Shown piece after piece: positions 20,156-31,282 of a stretch of DNA of 64,000 nucleotides. Position numbers and translations under genes: made by a program. Numbering within the stretch: position 1 is the stretch's first letter; every line of letters begins with the position of its first letter. The DNA is from Bacillus inaquosorum KCTC 13429 (GTDB lineage Bacteria > Bacillota > Bacilli > Bacillales > Bacillaceae), in the NCBI RefSeq assembly GCF_000332645.1, contig NZ_AMXN01000002.1, forward strand, positions 496,001-560,000, in the 5' to 3' direction. The notes beneath the pieces were generated by a model. That model worked only from the letters and a program-made list of their open reading frames with translations, had not been told where the DNA came from and made no database searches.

Positions 20156-20478
20156 CGTTCTCCTCCCCTTGCCGTATCAATGATTTGATTGACAGATGCT
20201 GTGAACTGATCCCATTCTGCCAGCAGCAGTTTCATTCGCATGAAACCAAGCTTTGACATCGTGTAATATTTTCTGGCAGGCCCTTCGGAAGACGGCGCCA
20301 TATATGTTTCTAAATACTCTTCTTTCGTCAGTCTTCTGAGAAGAGGATATAAGGTGCCTTCAGCAATCGCCATGTACCTGGAAATGTTTTGAGATAGCTC
20401 ATATCCGTATTGGTCTTTTTCGGATATTAATACAAGCACACATAGCTCTAATGCTCCCTTTTTAAATTGAGCATTCAT
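20152..20478 (-). CDS. PadR family transcriptional regulator
   Basis: A 108-residue winged-helix regulator. It has the PadR pattern FKKGALELCVLVLISEKDQYGYELSQNI, then EGTLYPLLRRLTKEEYLE (recognition helix/wing) and GPARKYYTMSKLG. The C-terminal part is short, as in small PadR-s2 members. The start at 20478 has a GGGAGG ribosome site 8 bases away; the ATG just before it at 20481 is also possible. It heads the three-gene cassette. An inverted repeat over the -10 box of its promoter suggests autorepression. Confidence 0.85.
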   Translation of the reverse strand: MNAQFKKGALELCVLVLISEKDQYGYELSQNISRYMAIAEGTLYPLLRRLTKEEYLETYMAPSSEGPARKYYTMSKLGFMRMKLLLAEWDQFTASVNQIIDTARGGER

Positions 20479-20527
20479 CATAAAATCCTCCCTGCGGCTC
20501 GTCAATTTTGTTTACATTTTCCACCAC

Positions 20528-20564
20528 TTACCCATATGGTAACATCTACTACTGAACATTACAA
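20528..20564 (-). promoter_or_regulatory. Promoter and likely PadR operator of the cassette
   Basis: On the minus strand TTGTAA (20559-20564) and TACCAT (20536-20541) are 17 bases apart. A 5-5-5 inverted repeat TTACC-N5-GGTAA (20528-20542) covers the -10 box, where a bound PadR dimer would block RNA polymerase. Operator identity is inference. Confidence 0.6.
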
Positions 20565-20589
20565 GGTACTGAACCATATCTACTAAGAA

Positions 20590-20620
20590 AAAAAGAAAAA
20601 CCGGAGAGAGCTCTCCGGTT
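20590..20620 (-). terminator. Terminator after abfA (end of ara operon)
   Basis: A 10-bp stem (20599-20608 with 20611-20620) is followed on the minus strand by a T-rich tract. It marks the end of the nine-gene ara transcript before the padR promoter. Confidence 0.8.
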
Positions 20621-20629
20621 TTGTTTCTC

Positions 20630-22147
<1,518 letters not shown>

Positions 22148-22150
22148 TCA

Positions 22151-22996
22151 TTAACCTTTGACTCCCCCTACCGTCAGGCCGGAGATAAAGTACTTTTGGA
22201 AAAACAAGAAAATGATAATGACCGGCAAAATCGCAAATACTGAGCCGGATATAAGCATGTCATAGTTGTTGCCATAAGGGCTCAGCAAGCTGGACAGCCC
22301 AATTGGAAGCGTAAACATTTCTTTCGACCGAAGCACAATCAGCGGCCATAAGAAGTTGTTCCAGCTGTTTAAGGACTGGAGGATAATCATCGCGCCGAAA
22401 GCCGGTTTCATCAGCGGCGCCATAATCCTGAAAAAAATTCCGAATTCCGTACAGCCGTCCATCCTTGCAGAGTCCAGCAGATCCCTTGGCAGACCGAGCG
22501 CATATTGCCTGAAAAAGAAAACAGCAACAGGTGAAACGATGAACGGCAATATGACACCTGTATACGAATCAATCAAGTGCAGCCCGACAGTAAGCTTAAA
22601 CAAAGGAAGCATCATCACTTCAAGCGGAACCATCATAATAATCAGCACAAGAACAAAGATGATACTTCTGCCCTTAAAATCATAAACCGCAAGCCCGTAC
22701 CCGATCATCGAAGAAAAAAACAGAGTGAGCACGGTCGTGAAAAGCCCAAGCACAAGACTGTTAAAAAACCATTTGAAATAAATGCTGCCGCCGTTAAACA
22801 GAAATGTATAATTATCAAGACTCATCACTTTAGGATCAATGTCAAGATTCAGCCCCACACGCAAAAGCTCAGATGACGGCTTTAATGATCCTAAAAGCAA
22901 ACAGAAAATCGGAAAAATATACAATAGGCTCAGCATAATAAAAAACAGGGTCAGCGCGATTCTGTAAACGCTAAACTGAGGACTGTGCCGCAACAT
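22151..22996 (-). CDS. araQ: Arabinose-oligosaccharide ABC transporter permease AraQ
   Basis: A 281-residue inner-membrane permease of the MalG/binding-protein-dependent type with six hydrophobic segments. The EAA-like loop DLLDSARMDGCTEFGIFFRI (about 178-197) contacts the ATPase. The operon carries no ATPase gene; in B. subtilis the shared ATPase MsmX, encoded elsewhere, energises this importer. It starts one base before the araP stop ends, effectively adjacent, so coupled translation is likely. Confidence 0.95.
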   Translation of the reverse strand: MLRHSPQFSVYRIALTLFFIMLSLLYIFPIFCLLLGSLKPSSELLRVGLNLDIDPKVMSLDNYTFLFNGGSIYFKWFFNSLVLGLFTTVLTLFFSSMIGYGLAVYDFKGRSIIFVLVLIIMMVPLEVMMLPLFKLTVGLHLIDSYTGVILPFIVSPVAVFFFRQYALGLPRDLLDSARMDGCTEFGIFFRIMAPLMKPAFGAMIILQSLNSWNNFLWPLIVLRSKEMFTLPIGLSSLLSPYGNNYDMLISGSVFAILPVIIIFLFFQKYFISGLTVGGVKG

Positions 22997-23938
22997 TTAT
23001 CCCTCCCCCTTAAACGAGCCTGACAGCTTTAATGAAATCAGGCTGACAACAAGGATCACAATCAAAAGCACAATGCCGATGGCCGCTCCGTATCCCATTT
23101 CATTGTAAGCAAGCCCCTGCTGATACAAATATCCGACAAGCGTCAGACCGATATTACCCGGGGAATTATTTTGCCAAAGGACGTAGCTTTCCTCAAACAT
23201 CCTGAATCCGCCGATGATGCTGATGGTCAGCACATATACGGTTACAGGCTTGAGAAACGGCAGTGTGATGTGCATAAATTTTTTCATCGTATTCGCGCCG
23301 TCTATATCAGCGGCTTCGTATAGCTCTTTCGGCACATTTTGCAGGCCGGCCAAAAAGTAAAGAATGTTGATTCCCATCCATCTCCACGAAGCAAGCAGCA
23401 CCATCAGAAACATGCCGGTATGTTCGTTGTTCATCCAGTTCTGAGGTGAAAAGCCGAGTTTGAGTAAGATGGAATTGGCCAGCGACGTTTCCATTTCTCC
23501 GAAGATCAGCCGAAAAATGATCCCCGCCACTATGGTAGAGGTCAATGCCGGAATGAATAGCGCTGATTTGAATATATTTCTGAATTTGACCAGCTTTGAA
23601 TTCAGGAATATGGCCAGAAGCAATGGGACAGGAATCAGCACAATCAGCGTCCAAAAGGTGTACTTCAGCGTATTCCAAAGGGCGGTATAGAACGTCGGAT
23701 TGTTTAGCGCAGTGTAATTTGACAATCCGACAAACGTCACCTCTCCCGGCAATATTCTTTGAAAGCTCATGATGAAGACGCTAATGATGGGGTATAGAAA
23801 AAATACGAGAAAGGATAGAACGAATGGCGCTGTAAACAGATAGGGCGCCGCTTTTTTCGAATAAAATAGATCTCGCCAGCCTGATTGTTTCGCAGCTGAA
23901 GGAACGGGATGAACCGTTCCCGTTTTCACAGGTTTCAT
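22997..23938 (-). CDS. araP: Arabinose-oligosaccharide ABC transporter permease AraP
   Basis: A 313-residue permease of the MalF type. After a short cytoplasmic N-terminus come six hydrophobic segments, the first at about 34-58. The EAA loop is PKELYEAADIDGANTMKKFMHITLPFLKP (about 213-241). It pairs with AraQ and the lipoprotein AraN to import alpha-1,5-arabino-oligosaccharides. It sits directly against araQ and 35 bases after araN. Confidence 0.95.
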   Translation of the reverse strand: MKPVKTGTVHPVPSAAKQSGWRDLFYSKKAAPYLFTAPFVLSFLVFFLYPIISVFIMSFQRILPGEVTFVGLSNYTALNNPTFYTALWNTLKYTFWTLIVLIPVPLLLAIFLNSKLVKFRNIFKSALFIPALTSTIVAGIIFRLIFGEMETSLANSILLKLGFSPQNWMNNEHTGMFLMVLLASWRWMGINILYFLAGLQNVPKELYEAADIDGANTMKKFMHITLPFLKPVTVYVLTISIIGGFRMFEESYVLWQNNSPGNIGLTLVGYLYQQGLAYNEMGYGAAIGIVLLIVILVVSLISLKLSGSFKGEG

Positions 23939-23973
23939 GAGAACCTCCCCGCTTTCACTTTTTGAATGGGATT

Positions 23974-25275
23974 CTATTTCTGTTTCAGTTCACCTGCCGC
24001 TCTGTCCAAGGCTTGTTTAGGCGTTTTTTGCTGAGATTTAAGTGCGTCGAACAGTACGCTTCTGTTGACAAGGTCTGAAGCCTTGGCAAAATCCTCATGT
24101 AAATAAATCGGATTGATTTCATCCTTGATATTGAGCAGCACAGAAAAAATGCCTGTTCCGTTTTGGAAGTAATCCGTGTATTTGTTTTTCTCTTTTAATT
24201 CCTTGGAGCTCCATACATCCCAGCGAAGCGGATCAAACCCGAGTACGCTCCAGAGCTTTTTGTTTCCTTCTTTAGAGCCCTTCGCAAAGGCCAAAAACTC
24301 TTTTGCTAATTCAACATGCTTAGCTTGCTTCGGCACAACAGTTGCCGTACCGCCCAAACCTGCCGAACGGTCGCCTCCCTCTTTCCATGCCGGGAGCGGC
24401 CGGATAGCAATCTTCCCTTTCAGGTCAGGCATATAATCTATGAATCTTCCCATATACCAAATCGGCATCAGGACTGAAGCGGCTCCGCCTTGGTTCATAA
24501 AGCCGTAGTATTCTTCACTGTGATGCCCCCCGCCCGGCGCAGGAATCATCGTTTTATCATTGATCATGTCTTTTAAATATTGAAGTGTTTTGACGTTGGT
24601 GTCGTTATTGAGGATCAGCTTGCCGTTTTTATCAAAATAGCCTGAGTTTTGCTGTGAAATCATGGATAAGAACGTTCCGGAATCATTTGTTTCCACCGTT
24701 CCCATCGGCTTCCCGGTCACTTTGCGCACTTTCTGCCCGGCTTTATGGTAATCATCCCACGTTTTAATATCATCAGGATTGACGCCGGCTTTTTTCATAA
24801 CATCCATGTTATAAAACATGACTGTCGTCCCTACATGAGTATCCAGCCCATAAAGCTTGCCGTTTTTGCTGTACAGGGTAAGCCGCGCCTCTACGAATTT
24901 ATCGCGGTCCTTTTCAATCAGCGGAGACAGGTCGGCAAGCGGTATGTCAGAGCCCTTCAAAAAGTTTGAAAAACGGGCCAATTCGACATCGGCAATATCA
25001 GGGACGCCTTCTCCCGCGATTAAGGAGATAGACAAGTTATCGTGCATTTGCCCATATGGATAAACGACCGTATTCAGTTTAATTTTGCGGTCAGGATATT
25101 TTTTGTTCCATTCCTTCACCATTTCTACATAAAACTGCTCATGAAGTCCGTTAAATGTCCAAAAGGTCAGCTCGGTTTCACCCGATTTCCCGGATGATCG
25201 TTCTGCTGAACACCCAGCAATGAATAATGTCAGCAGCATCATGAGCACAAGAAAACAGGCAGTCATTTTTTTCAT
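23974..25275 (-). CDS. araN: Arabino-oligosaccharide-binding lipoprotein AraN
   Basis: A 433-residue extracellular solute-binding protein of the MalE-like class. The lipoprotein signal ends in LFIAGC (Cys near residue 22), so it should be anchored to the outer face of the membrane. It delivers arabino-oligosaccharides to AraPQ. I use the ATG at 25273-25275 with an AAGGGG ribosome site; an upstream in-frame ATG at 25293 would add six residues without one. Confidence 0.95.
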   Translation of the reverse strand: MKKMTACFLVLMMLLTLFIAGCSAERSSGKSGETELTFWTFNGLHEQFYVEMVKEWNKKYPDRKIKLNTVVYPYGQMHDNLSISLIAGEGVPDIADVELARFSNFLKGSDIPLADLSPLIEKDRDKFVEARLTLYSKNGKLYGLDTHVGTTVMFYNMDVMKKAGVNPDDIKTWDDYHKAGQKVRKVTGKPMGTVETNDSGTFLSMISQQNSGYFDKNGKLILNNDTNVKTLQYLKDMINDKTMIPAPGGGHHSEEYYGFMNQGGAASVLMPIWYMGRFIDYMPDLKGKIAIRPLPAWKEGGDRSAGLGGTATVVPKQAKHVELAKEFLAFAKGSKEGNKKLWSVLGFDPLRWDVWSSKELKEKNKYTDYFQNGTGIFSVLLNIKDEINPIYLHEDFAKASDLVNRSVLFDALKSQQKTPKQALDRAAGELKQK

Positions 25276-25305
25276 CTGCGTTACCCCTTCCATTCGAGGT
25301 GCGGG

Positions 25306-26490
25306 CTATTCATATAGACCATGATTGATCAGCGTTTTGTTTTCATTGATAATTCTTAATCCGGTGCAGCGGTCTCTTAAGGTGTGGGCGTGTCTAAAGG
25401 CATTCTTGACGGAATCCTGTCCGACACCGATTTCGTCAAAAGACGCAGGGCCTCCGGCTGATCTCAGCCAATCGGCCAGCACTTCTCCTTCCGGGAGCGT
25501 TTCATAAGCCGATTGAATGGCTTGGCGCCGGTGCGGAGAAAATTCGTTCAGCCCGTCATCCAGAGCGAGCTTTCTGTATGTGTCTGTTAATAAAACAGCG
25601 GCACATCCCACCTTTGCCCCATGAAGAATCTGAGGCCGTTTTTTCTCCATTAATTCCATCTCAATCCAATGTGAAATATGATGCTCTCCGCCTGATGCCG
25701 GACGGGAATGATCTAAGGCCAGCATGACAAGCCCAGATACAATTAAAGACTCCATTAAAACCCGTATGCCTGTTTCCGTTTTCATCGCAATGTCTTCTGT
25801 GTGTTCGATACAGGCATCAAGCGCCTCCTGAACGAGCTTAGCCCCCGCTGGCGAATAAGGCTCGCCGGCAAGATGGCGGGATATTTGCCAATCAGCTAAA
25901 GACGTTATTTTACCGAGCATGTCGCCAAATCCTGCCGCCACCATTGACTGGGGTGCCGATTTTAATAGTTCCAGATCAGCAAACAGCGCGGACGGAGCCT
26001 TCGTTTGGATGGTTGTCTTCGTACCGTATAAAATAAGAGGCGCCCCGGCTGATGTAAATCCGTCTACAGAAGGAGCAGTCGGATAAGAAATAAACGGCAA
26101 ATCCCTCTGAAACGCTGCAAAGCGCACGATATCATGAATCGTACCCGAACCGACAGCGATCATGACATCCGTTGTTTTTTTCGTATGGACCAGGACATGA
26201 ATGAGCGACCGTTCATCAGCCGTCACATCTCCGGCTTCATTTTCCGGAATGATCAGGCACTCGGCCTGAAATCCTTCTTGATTCAGTCGGTTTTCCAGAT
26301 CAATTCCCGCAATGCGGTGTGTATTCGAGTCGCAGACAAGAACGATATGCTTACCGTTTTTTCTTTTGACATAATCCAATAACGGATCAGCTGCTTGTTT
26401 ATCGATAACAATTTCTTCAACTTCTATAGGAAACGTCTTTTCTCCGGCGTGTTCAAAAGCACGCTGAACGTCAGCTGCGATATGATTCAT
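25306..26490 (-). CDS. araM: Glycerol-1-phosphate dehydrogenase AraM
   Basis: A 394-residue iron-containing-alcohol-dehydrogenase-fold enzyme. AraM reduces dihydroxyacetone phosphate to sn-glycerol-1-phosphate with NAD(P)H for the archaeal-type ether lipid heptaprenylglyceryl phosphate. The nucleotide-binding AVGSGTIHDIVRF (about 117-129) and SYPTAPSVDGFTSAGAPL segments are present, with metal-ligand His in GGEHHISHWIE. It overlaps araL by four bases. Its place in an arabinose operon is not explained by its reaction. Confidence 0.94.
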   Translation of the reverse strand: MNHIAADVQRAFEHAGEKTFPIEVEEIVIDKQAADPLLDYVKRKNGKHIVLVCDSNTHRIAGIDLENRLNQEGFQAECLIIPENEAGDVTADERSLIHVLVHTKKTTDVMIAVGSGTIHDIVRFAAFQRDLPFISYPTAPSVDGFTSAGAPLILYGTKTTIQTKAPSALFADLELLKSAPQSMVAAGFGDMLGKITSLADWQISRHLAGEPYSPAGAKLVQEALDACIEHTEDIAMKTETGIRVLMESLIVSGLVMLALDHSRPASGGEHHISHWIEMELMEKKRPQILHGAKVGCAAVLLTDTYRKLALDDGLNEFSPHRRQAIQSAYETLPEGEVLADWLRSAGGPASFDEIGVGQDSVKNAFRHAHTLRDRCTGLRIINENKTLINHGLYE

Positions 26491-27305
26491 AGCAGAATCC
26501 CCTCCTCAGCCAATTTGGTTACATCTTTAATGGACTCCAGCACGTAATCCGGTGAGTACAAACGCTGTTCACCCGGTTTCGCAGAACCAGTAAGCACTAA
26601 GACGCTTTTCATGCCATAAAGCTTCCCCATCGCAATGTCTGATTCAATGCTGTCCCCGATAATCATGCATTCATGTGCGGACAGCCCCATTGCTGTACAG
26701 GCAGCCTCCGCCATCAGCCATGACGGCTTTCCGACAACAAGCTCAGTCTTCGCTTGAGCGGAAGCCTCTATCGCCCCAATCATTCCGGCCACATCGATGG
26801 CATTGCCGTCTTCGTTTGGAAAAGAGCGGTCTTTGTTCGTAGCAATAATGCGAGCTCCGCCTGAGGCCGCTTGAAAGGCTTGATTTAGGTCTTCGTACGT
26901 AAGCGTTTCGTGAAGGGAGATCACAAGCCAATCCGCTTCCTTCGGTACTTTCGCTTGCTGCACGCCGGCCAGCCTCAGCTCGTCAACCAAGCCTTGTTCT
27001 CCGAGCACCCACACCTTTGAAAAACGATAATGGTTTTTCAGAAAAGCTGCTGTCACGCTTGACGAGAGAACAATGTCATTTACGTCCGCATCAATCCCCG
27101 CGCCGAGAAGTTTTTTTCTGCACATGGCACGGGAGATATTCCCCCGATTGCTCAGAAAAACGATTTTTTTCCCCATTTCACGAAGCGTATGGATCGCTTC
27201 TCTTGCCCCTTCTATCAACTCATTTCCTCTGAAAACAGTACCGTCCAAGTCAAGCAGAATGCCGGCCGGTGACACCACGGAATCATGACTGGCCATAATA
27301 CGCAT
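26487..27305 (-). CDS. araL: HAD family sugar phosphatase AraL
   Basis: A 272-residue HAD phosphatase of the NagD type. The DxD motif is LLDLDGTVF (about 17-25), motif II VFLSNRG, and motif [18 protein letters not shown]. AraL dephosphorylates several sugar phosphates and is thought to relieve phosphate-sugar stress. The start is uncertain: ATG at 27305 (GGAG three bases away), ATG at 27296 (GGAG twelve bases away) or ATG at 27338 (no ribosome site). Each lies inside the end of araD. In strain 168 mRNA structure in this overlap limits araL translation. Confidence 0.9.
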   Translation of the reverse strand: MRIMASHDSVVSPAGILLDLDGTVFRGNELIEGAREAIHTLREMGKKIVFLSNRGNISRAMCRKKLLGAGIDADVNDIVLSSSVTAAFLKNHYRFSKVWVLGEQGLVDELRLAGVQQAKVPKEADWLVISLHETLTYEDLNQAFQAASGGARIIATNKDRSFPNEDGNAIDVAGMIGAIEASAQAKTELVVGKPSWLMAEAACTAMGLSAHECMIIGDSIESDIAMGKLYGMKSVLVLTGSAKPGEQRLYSPDYVLESIKDVTKLAEEGILL

Positions 27306-27972
27306 TTGCTCCGTGTTTTCGATAAAAATGCTTTTCATGAAGGACTGTATTGATTGGGTTTACATCCTTGTTCAGCATAATGGAGTGATAGGCCATTTCC
27401 GCAACCGTTTCTAATACAACTGCGTTATGAATGGCATTTAAGGCATCTGTGCCCCAGCAGAACGGGCCGTGATTATTCACGAGCACACCCGGCACCTGTT
27501 CGTAGTTATGTTGCTGAAAGGTTTCCGCTATGACTTTTCCAGTATTCAGTTCGTAGTCATGAATGATTTCTTCATCGTACATTTCTCTTGTACACGGAAT
27601 CGCACTGTCAAAATAATCAGCATGTGTCGTGCCTAACGGCGGTATATCTCTGCCCGATTGCGCCCAGCTAGTCGCCCATTGAGAATGGGTATGGACAATT
27701 CCCCCGATGTTCGGAAAGGCTTTGTACAAATAAACATGAGTAGGTGTATCTGAAGAAGGCTTGAGCGATCCTTCGACGACCTCTCCTTCAAGATTCAAAA
27801 CAACCAAGTCATCAGCTGTCAGGTCGCTGTATTCGACTCCGCTAGGTTTGATAACAATTCTTTCTTTTTCACGGTCGATGCCGCTGACATTTCCCCATGT
27901 AAAGGTTACCAGCTGATGCTCTTGAAGCTTCAGGTTGGCAGCCAGCACTTCTTTTTTTAATGTTTCAAGCAT
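27283..27972 (-). CDS. araD: L-ribulose-5-phosphate 4-epimerase
   Basis: A 229-residue class II aldolase-fold epimerase converting L-ribulose-5-P to D-xylulose-5-P, the last step of arabinose catabolism. Zn-binding His residues lie in [15 protein letters not shown] (about 91-105) and the later [10 protein letters not shown]. It follows araB by 13 bases and overlaps the start of araL. Confidence 0.97.
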   Translation of the reverse strand: MLETLKKEVLAANLKLQEHQLVTFTWGNVSGIDREKERIVIKPSGVEYSDLTADDLVVLNLEGEVVEGSLKPSSDTPTHVYLYKAFPNIGGIVHTHSQWATSWAQSGRDIPPLGTTHADYFDSAIPCTREMYDEEIIHDYELNTGKVIAETFQQHNYEQVPGVLVNNHGPFCWGTDALNAIHNAVVLETVAEMAYHSIMLNKDVNPINTVLHEKHFYRKHGANAYYGQS

Positions 27973-27985
27973 GCTCTATCACCCT

Positions 27986-29671
27986 TTATGAATTCTTTTT
28001 GGCGGCAGTTGAAAATTGAAGATTTTTAATTGTTTTCAGACGCTTCATGACATGGTTTTCTTTTCCGAAATAGTGAACCAGCTCTTTATATTCAGCGTAT
28101 AATTTTTCATACACCGCAGCGTTTTCGGCGTTTGGCGAATAAGAAATATCTTTCAGTTTTCCCATGTGCGCCGCTGCCTCTTTGATGTCGTCGTATCCGC
28201 CGTTTTCTTTACCTGCGGCAAGCGCGCCGAAAATGGCAGATCCTAAGGCAGGGGCTTGCGGGGAACCAGAGATTTTAATGTCCATGTTTGTCACATCCGC
28301 ATAAATCTGCATGACAAACGGGTTTTTCTCAGCTATTCCGCCGGCTGCGTACAGCTCCTCAATCGGAACCCCGCTTTCTTTGAACGTTTCGATAATCATC
28401 CGGGTTCCGTAAGCTGTCGCTTCAACTAGCGCTCTATAAATCTCTTCAGGCTTCGTCAGCAGCGTCATGCCAAGCAGCATTCCTGTTAAATCAGCATCAA
28501 CAAGAGTTGAACGGTTTCCATTCCACCAATCCAAAGCAAGCAGACCGCTTTCACCCGGCGTTTGAAGGTTTGCCTTCTCGCTCAGCAGTTCATGAATGCC
28601 AATGTTTTTTTCCTCTGCTTCCTCTTGATACGCTCGCGGGACACATGTTTTCACAAACCAGTCAAAATGATCGCCAACACAGGACTGCCCGGCTTCATAT
28701 CCCGCATAGCCGGGAAGAATCCCGTTATCCACGACACCGCACATACCAGGCACGATATGCACCTCTTCGCCCAAAAGAACGTGGCACGTTGAAGTTCCCA
28801 TAATCATCAGCATTTTCCCTGGCTCTGTGATGCCGACTGCCGGCACCGAAACATGCGCGTCAACATTGGCAACCGCAACAGCCGTCCCCGGAAGAAGGCC
28901 TGTGAGCTGTGCCATTTTTTCTGTCAATTCGCCGGCTCTTTCCCCTACTGAATGAATAGAACCTGCTAATTTGTCTTTTGTAATCGTTTTCATTAAAGGA
29001 TTTAATTTGTCAAAGAAATCATCTGACGGATATCCCGCTTTTTCACTCCATATCGCTTTATACCCCGCTGTACAGTTGCTTCGCTTGAGCGAGCCGCACA
29101 GCTGGTACACGATCCAGTCTGCTGCCTCGATGATCCGGTCAGCCGCTTCATATATATGAGGCGCTTCTTCGGCAATCTGCATGACCTTCGGAATCATCCA
29201 TTCAGAGGAAATTTTGCCTCCGTACCGCTGTAAAAAAGCTTCTCCTTCTTCCTCCGCGATTTGATTGAGCCGATCAGCATGTTTTTGGGCCGCATGATGC
29301 TTCCAGAGCTTCACATAGCTGTGCGGCTCCTCTTCATATTCCGGCAGCATGCATAACGGCTGTCCTGCACTGTCAACAGGCAGGATCGTACATGCCGTAA
29401 AATCAATTCCGATCCCGACAATGTCTTTCGGTTCAACCCCCGTCTGTTCGAGTAACAACGGAATGGTTGTTTCTAAAACTTCGAGGTAATCAGCCGGATG
29501 CTGCAGCGCCCAGTCGCGCGGCAGCTTTTGACCCGTTTTTGGAAGGACGGTATCAATGACAGCATGCCTGTATTCTTTTACAGTAGCCGCCAGTTCCTCC
29601 CCTGTTTGGACATGAACGAGCACCGCTCTTCCTGATAAAGTTCCAAAATCAACCCCTATTGTGTAAGCCAA
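27986..29671 (-). CDS. araB: L-ribulokinase
   Basis: A 561-residue FGGY carbohydrate kinase phosphorylating L-ribulose. The N-terminal actin-like fold has [13 protein letters not shown] (about 8-20) and [15 protein letters not shown]; the C-terminal half has MIMGTSTCH and [18 protein letters not shown] near the ATP site. The start is a TTG (29669-29671) with an AGGGGG ribosome site seven bases away. It follows araA by 15 bases. Confidence 0.97.
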   Translation of the reverse strand: MAYTIGVDFGTLSGRAVLVHVQTGEELAATVKEYRHAVIDTVLPKTGQKLPRDWALQHPADYLEVLETTIPLLLEQTGVEPKDIVGIGIDFTACTILPVDSAGQPLCMLPEYEEEPHSYVKLWKHHAAQKHADRLNQIAEEEGEAFLQRYGGKISSEWMIPKVMQIAEEAPHIYEAADRIIEAADWIVYQLCGSLKRSNCTAGYKAIWSEKAGYPSDDFFDKLNPLMKTITKDKLAGSIHSVGERAGELTEKMAQLTGLLPGTAVAVANVDAHVSVPAVGITEPGKMLMIMGTSTCHVLLGEEVHIVPGMCGVVDNGILPGYAGYEAGQSCVGDHFDWFVKTCVPRAYQEEAEEKNIGIHELLSEKANLQTPGESGLLALDWWNGNRSTLVDADLTGMLLGMTLLTKPEEIYRALVEATAYGTRMIIETFKESGVPIEELYAAGGIAEKNPFVMQIYADVTNMDIKISGSPQAPALGSAIFGALAAGKENGGYDDIKEAAAHMGKLKDISYSPNAENAAVYEKLYAEYKELVHYFGKENHVMKRLKTIKNLQFSTAAKKNS

Positions 29672-29686
29672 GTGACATCCCCCTCT

Positions 29687-31177
29687 CTACTTTTGAAGCC
29701 GGTAAAGCGCCTCGTTCCATTTTAATTCGTGTTTCAGCTTGTGAATTGTCGTATCACGGGAAATGAGAACACTTTCGATCCCCGCCATTTCCGCCCAATC
29801 GAGCATTTGCTCCGCAGTCAGTTCATAAGACAAGCAGGTATGGTGTGCGCCGCCGGCTAAAATCCATGCCTCCGCCGCTGTTTTCAATGACGGCTCCGGC
29901 TTCCAGAGAACACGGGCCACAGGCAGATTCGGCATCTCTTTTTCAATTTCCTGGCCGTTGACCTCATTCAAAACAAGGCGGAAACGCCCGCCGATATCAA
30001 CAAGGCTAGCTTGAATGGCTGTACCGCTGATCCCGTTAAACACAAAACGCGCAGGATCCTCTTTGCCACCAATAGATAGCGGATGAACCTCGATTTTCGG
30101 CTGATCCAAAGCGACAGTCGGACACACTTCAAGCATGTGCGAGCCCAGAATCATTTCATTTCCCGGTTCAAAATGATACGTATAATCTTCCATGAAGGAC
30201 GTTCTTTTTCCTTCAGCCATGATTTTCATCATCCGCACAAGAGCCGCTGTCTTCCAATCTCCCTCGCCGGCGAACCCGTAGCCCTTCTCCATCAGGCGCT
30301 GAACGGCAAGTCCCGGCAGCTGTTTCATTCCGTGCAGCACTTCAAACGATGTTGTAAAAGCTGTGTATCCGCCTTGTTCAAGAAAAGCAGTTAAACCAAG
30401 TTCAATTTTCGCCTGTTCCTTAATGGACGCTACTTTTGCTTCGTCACGTTTTGTTTCCTCACTGATCACATAAAGCCTGTCATACTCCGCATAGAGTGTG
30501 TCAACCTCGTCGTCCGTAATACGGTTCATCACTTCAACAAGGTCTCCGATGCCATATCCGTCAACCTGCCAGCCAAATTGAATATGCGCACCCACCTTGT
30601 CTCCGTCCGTTACCGCGACGTGACGCATGTTATCTCCGAATCTAGCAACCTTAATATGTCTGCTTTCATTTAATGCAGCCGCCGTATCCATCCACTGGGA
30701 AATCTCTTTCTTCACTTCTTCATCATCCCAATAGCCGGCGACGACTTTCCGGTTCAGACCCATTCGCGAGTTAATGTAACCGTATTCACGATCGCCATGT
30801 GCGGATTGGTTGCTGTTCATAAAGTCCATGTCAATCGTACCCCACGGGATATCGCGATTATATTGAGTATGCAGATGCATAAGCGGTTTTTGGTAAGAGG
30901 AAAGGCCTTCTATCCACATTTTTGCAGGAGAAAATGTGTGCATCCATGTAATGATGCCGGCGCATGTCTCACTGTACTCCGCTTCCCTTAACAGCTGTCT
31001 GATGGTTTCCGGTGAAGTGACGACGGGCTTATGCGTGATTTTATATCTAGAAGAAACCCCGCTGAGCCCCTCACAAATGCTTTTCGCATGCTGATCCACC
31101 AGTTCCAGCGTCTCTTCCCCGTATAGGTGCTGGCTTCCTGTTACAAACCAGAATTCATAATCCTTTGTCTGAAGCAT
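29687..31177 (-). CDS. araA: L-arabinose isomerase
   Basis: A 496-residue isomerase converting L-arabinose to L-ribulose. Active-site Glu residues lie in TSFEVLHGMKQ and YTYHFEPGNEMILGSHMLEVCP, with His ligands in the latter. The start is the ATG at 31175-31177 (MLQTKDYEFWFVTGSQ) behind AAAGGGG. The frame stays open 26 codons upstream, but that stretch is the operator/cre-bearing leader and is not coding. It is the first gene of araABDLMNPQ-abfA. Confidence 0.98.
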   Translation of the reverse strand: MLQTKDYEFWFVTGSQHLYGEETLELVDQHAKSICEGLSGVSSRYKITHKPVVTSPETIRQLLREAEYSETCAGIITWMHTFSPAKMWIEGLSSYQKPLMHLHTQYNRDIPWGTIDMDFMNSNQSAHGDREYGYINSRMGLNRKVVAGYWDDEEVKKEISQWMDTAAALNESRHIKVARFGDNMRHVAVTDGDKVGAHIQFGWQVDGYGIGDLVEVMNRITDDEVDTLYAEYDRLYVISEETKRDEAKVASIKEQAKIELGLTAFLEQGGYTAFTTSFEVLHGMKQLPGLAVQRLMEKGYGFAGEGDWKTAALVRMMKIMAEGKRTSFMEDYTYHFEPGNEMILGSHMLEVCPTVALDQPKIEVHPLSIGGKEDPARFVFNGISGTAIQASLVDIGGRFRLVLNEVNGQEIEKEMPNLPVARVLWKPEPSLKTAAEAWILAGGAHHTCLSYELTAEQMLDWAEMAGIESVLISRDTTIHKLKHELKWNEALYRLQK

Positions 31178-31200
31178 GTAAACTGCCCCTTTCACATAAA

Positions 31201-31214
31201 ATAAAACGCTTTCA
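31201..31214 (-). promoter_or_regulatory. CcpA cre site in the ara leader
   Basis: TGAAAGCGTTTTAT on the minus strand is close to the cre consensus. It lies in the transcribed leader 24 bases before araA, fitting catabolite repression by CcpA. Confidence 0.75.
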
Positions 31215-31224
31215 AACACGAAAA

Positions 31225-31238
31225 AGATACGTACTAAT
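31225..31238 (-). promoter_or_regulatory. AraR operator 2 of the ara operon
   Basis: A half-conserved palindrome centred on ACGT at 31229-31232 resembles the AraR box ATTTGTACGTACAAAT. Its centre is 42 bases, about four helical turns, from operator 1, as needed for cooperative AraR binding. Confidence 0.7.
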
Positions 31239-31264
31239 GACGAAAAATAAATCAATAACTATTA

Positions 31265-31279
31265 ATTTGTACGAACAAT
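31265..31279 (-). promoter_or_regulatory. AraR operator 1 of the ara operon
   Basis: ATTGTTCGTACAAAT on the minus strand closely matches the AraR box and lies just downstream of the -10 element, at the expected start of transcription. Arabinose would release AraR. Confidence 0.85.
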
Positions 31280-31282
31280 TTT

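Noticed and set aside
31178-31255. 26-codon N-terminal extension of araA
   Set aside because: This stretch holds the cre site and an AraR operator, and the ATG at 31177 has a good ribosome site.
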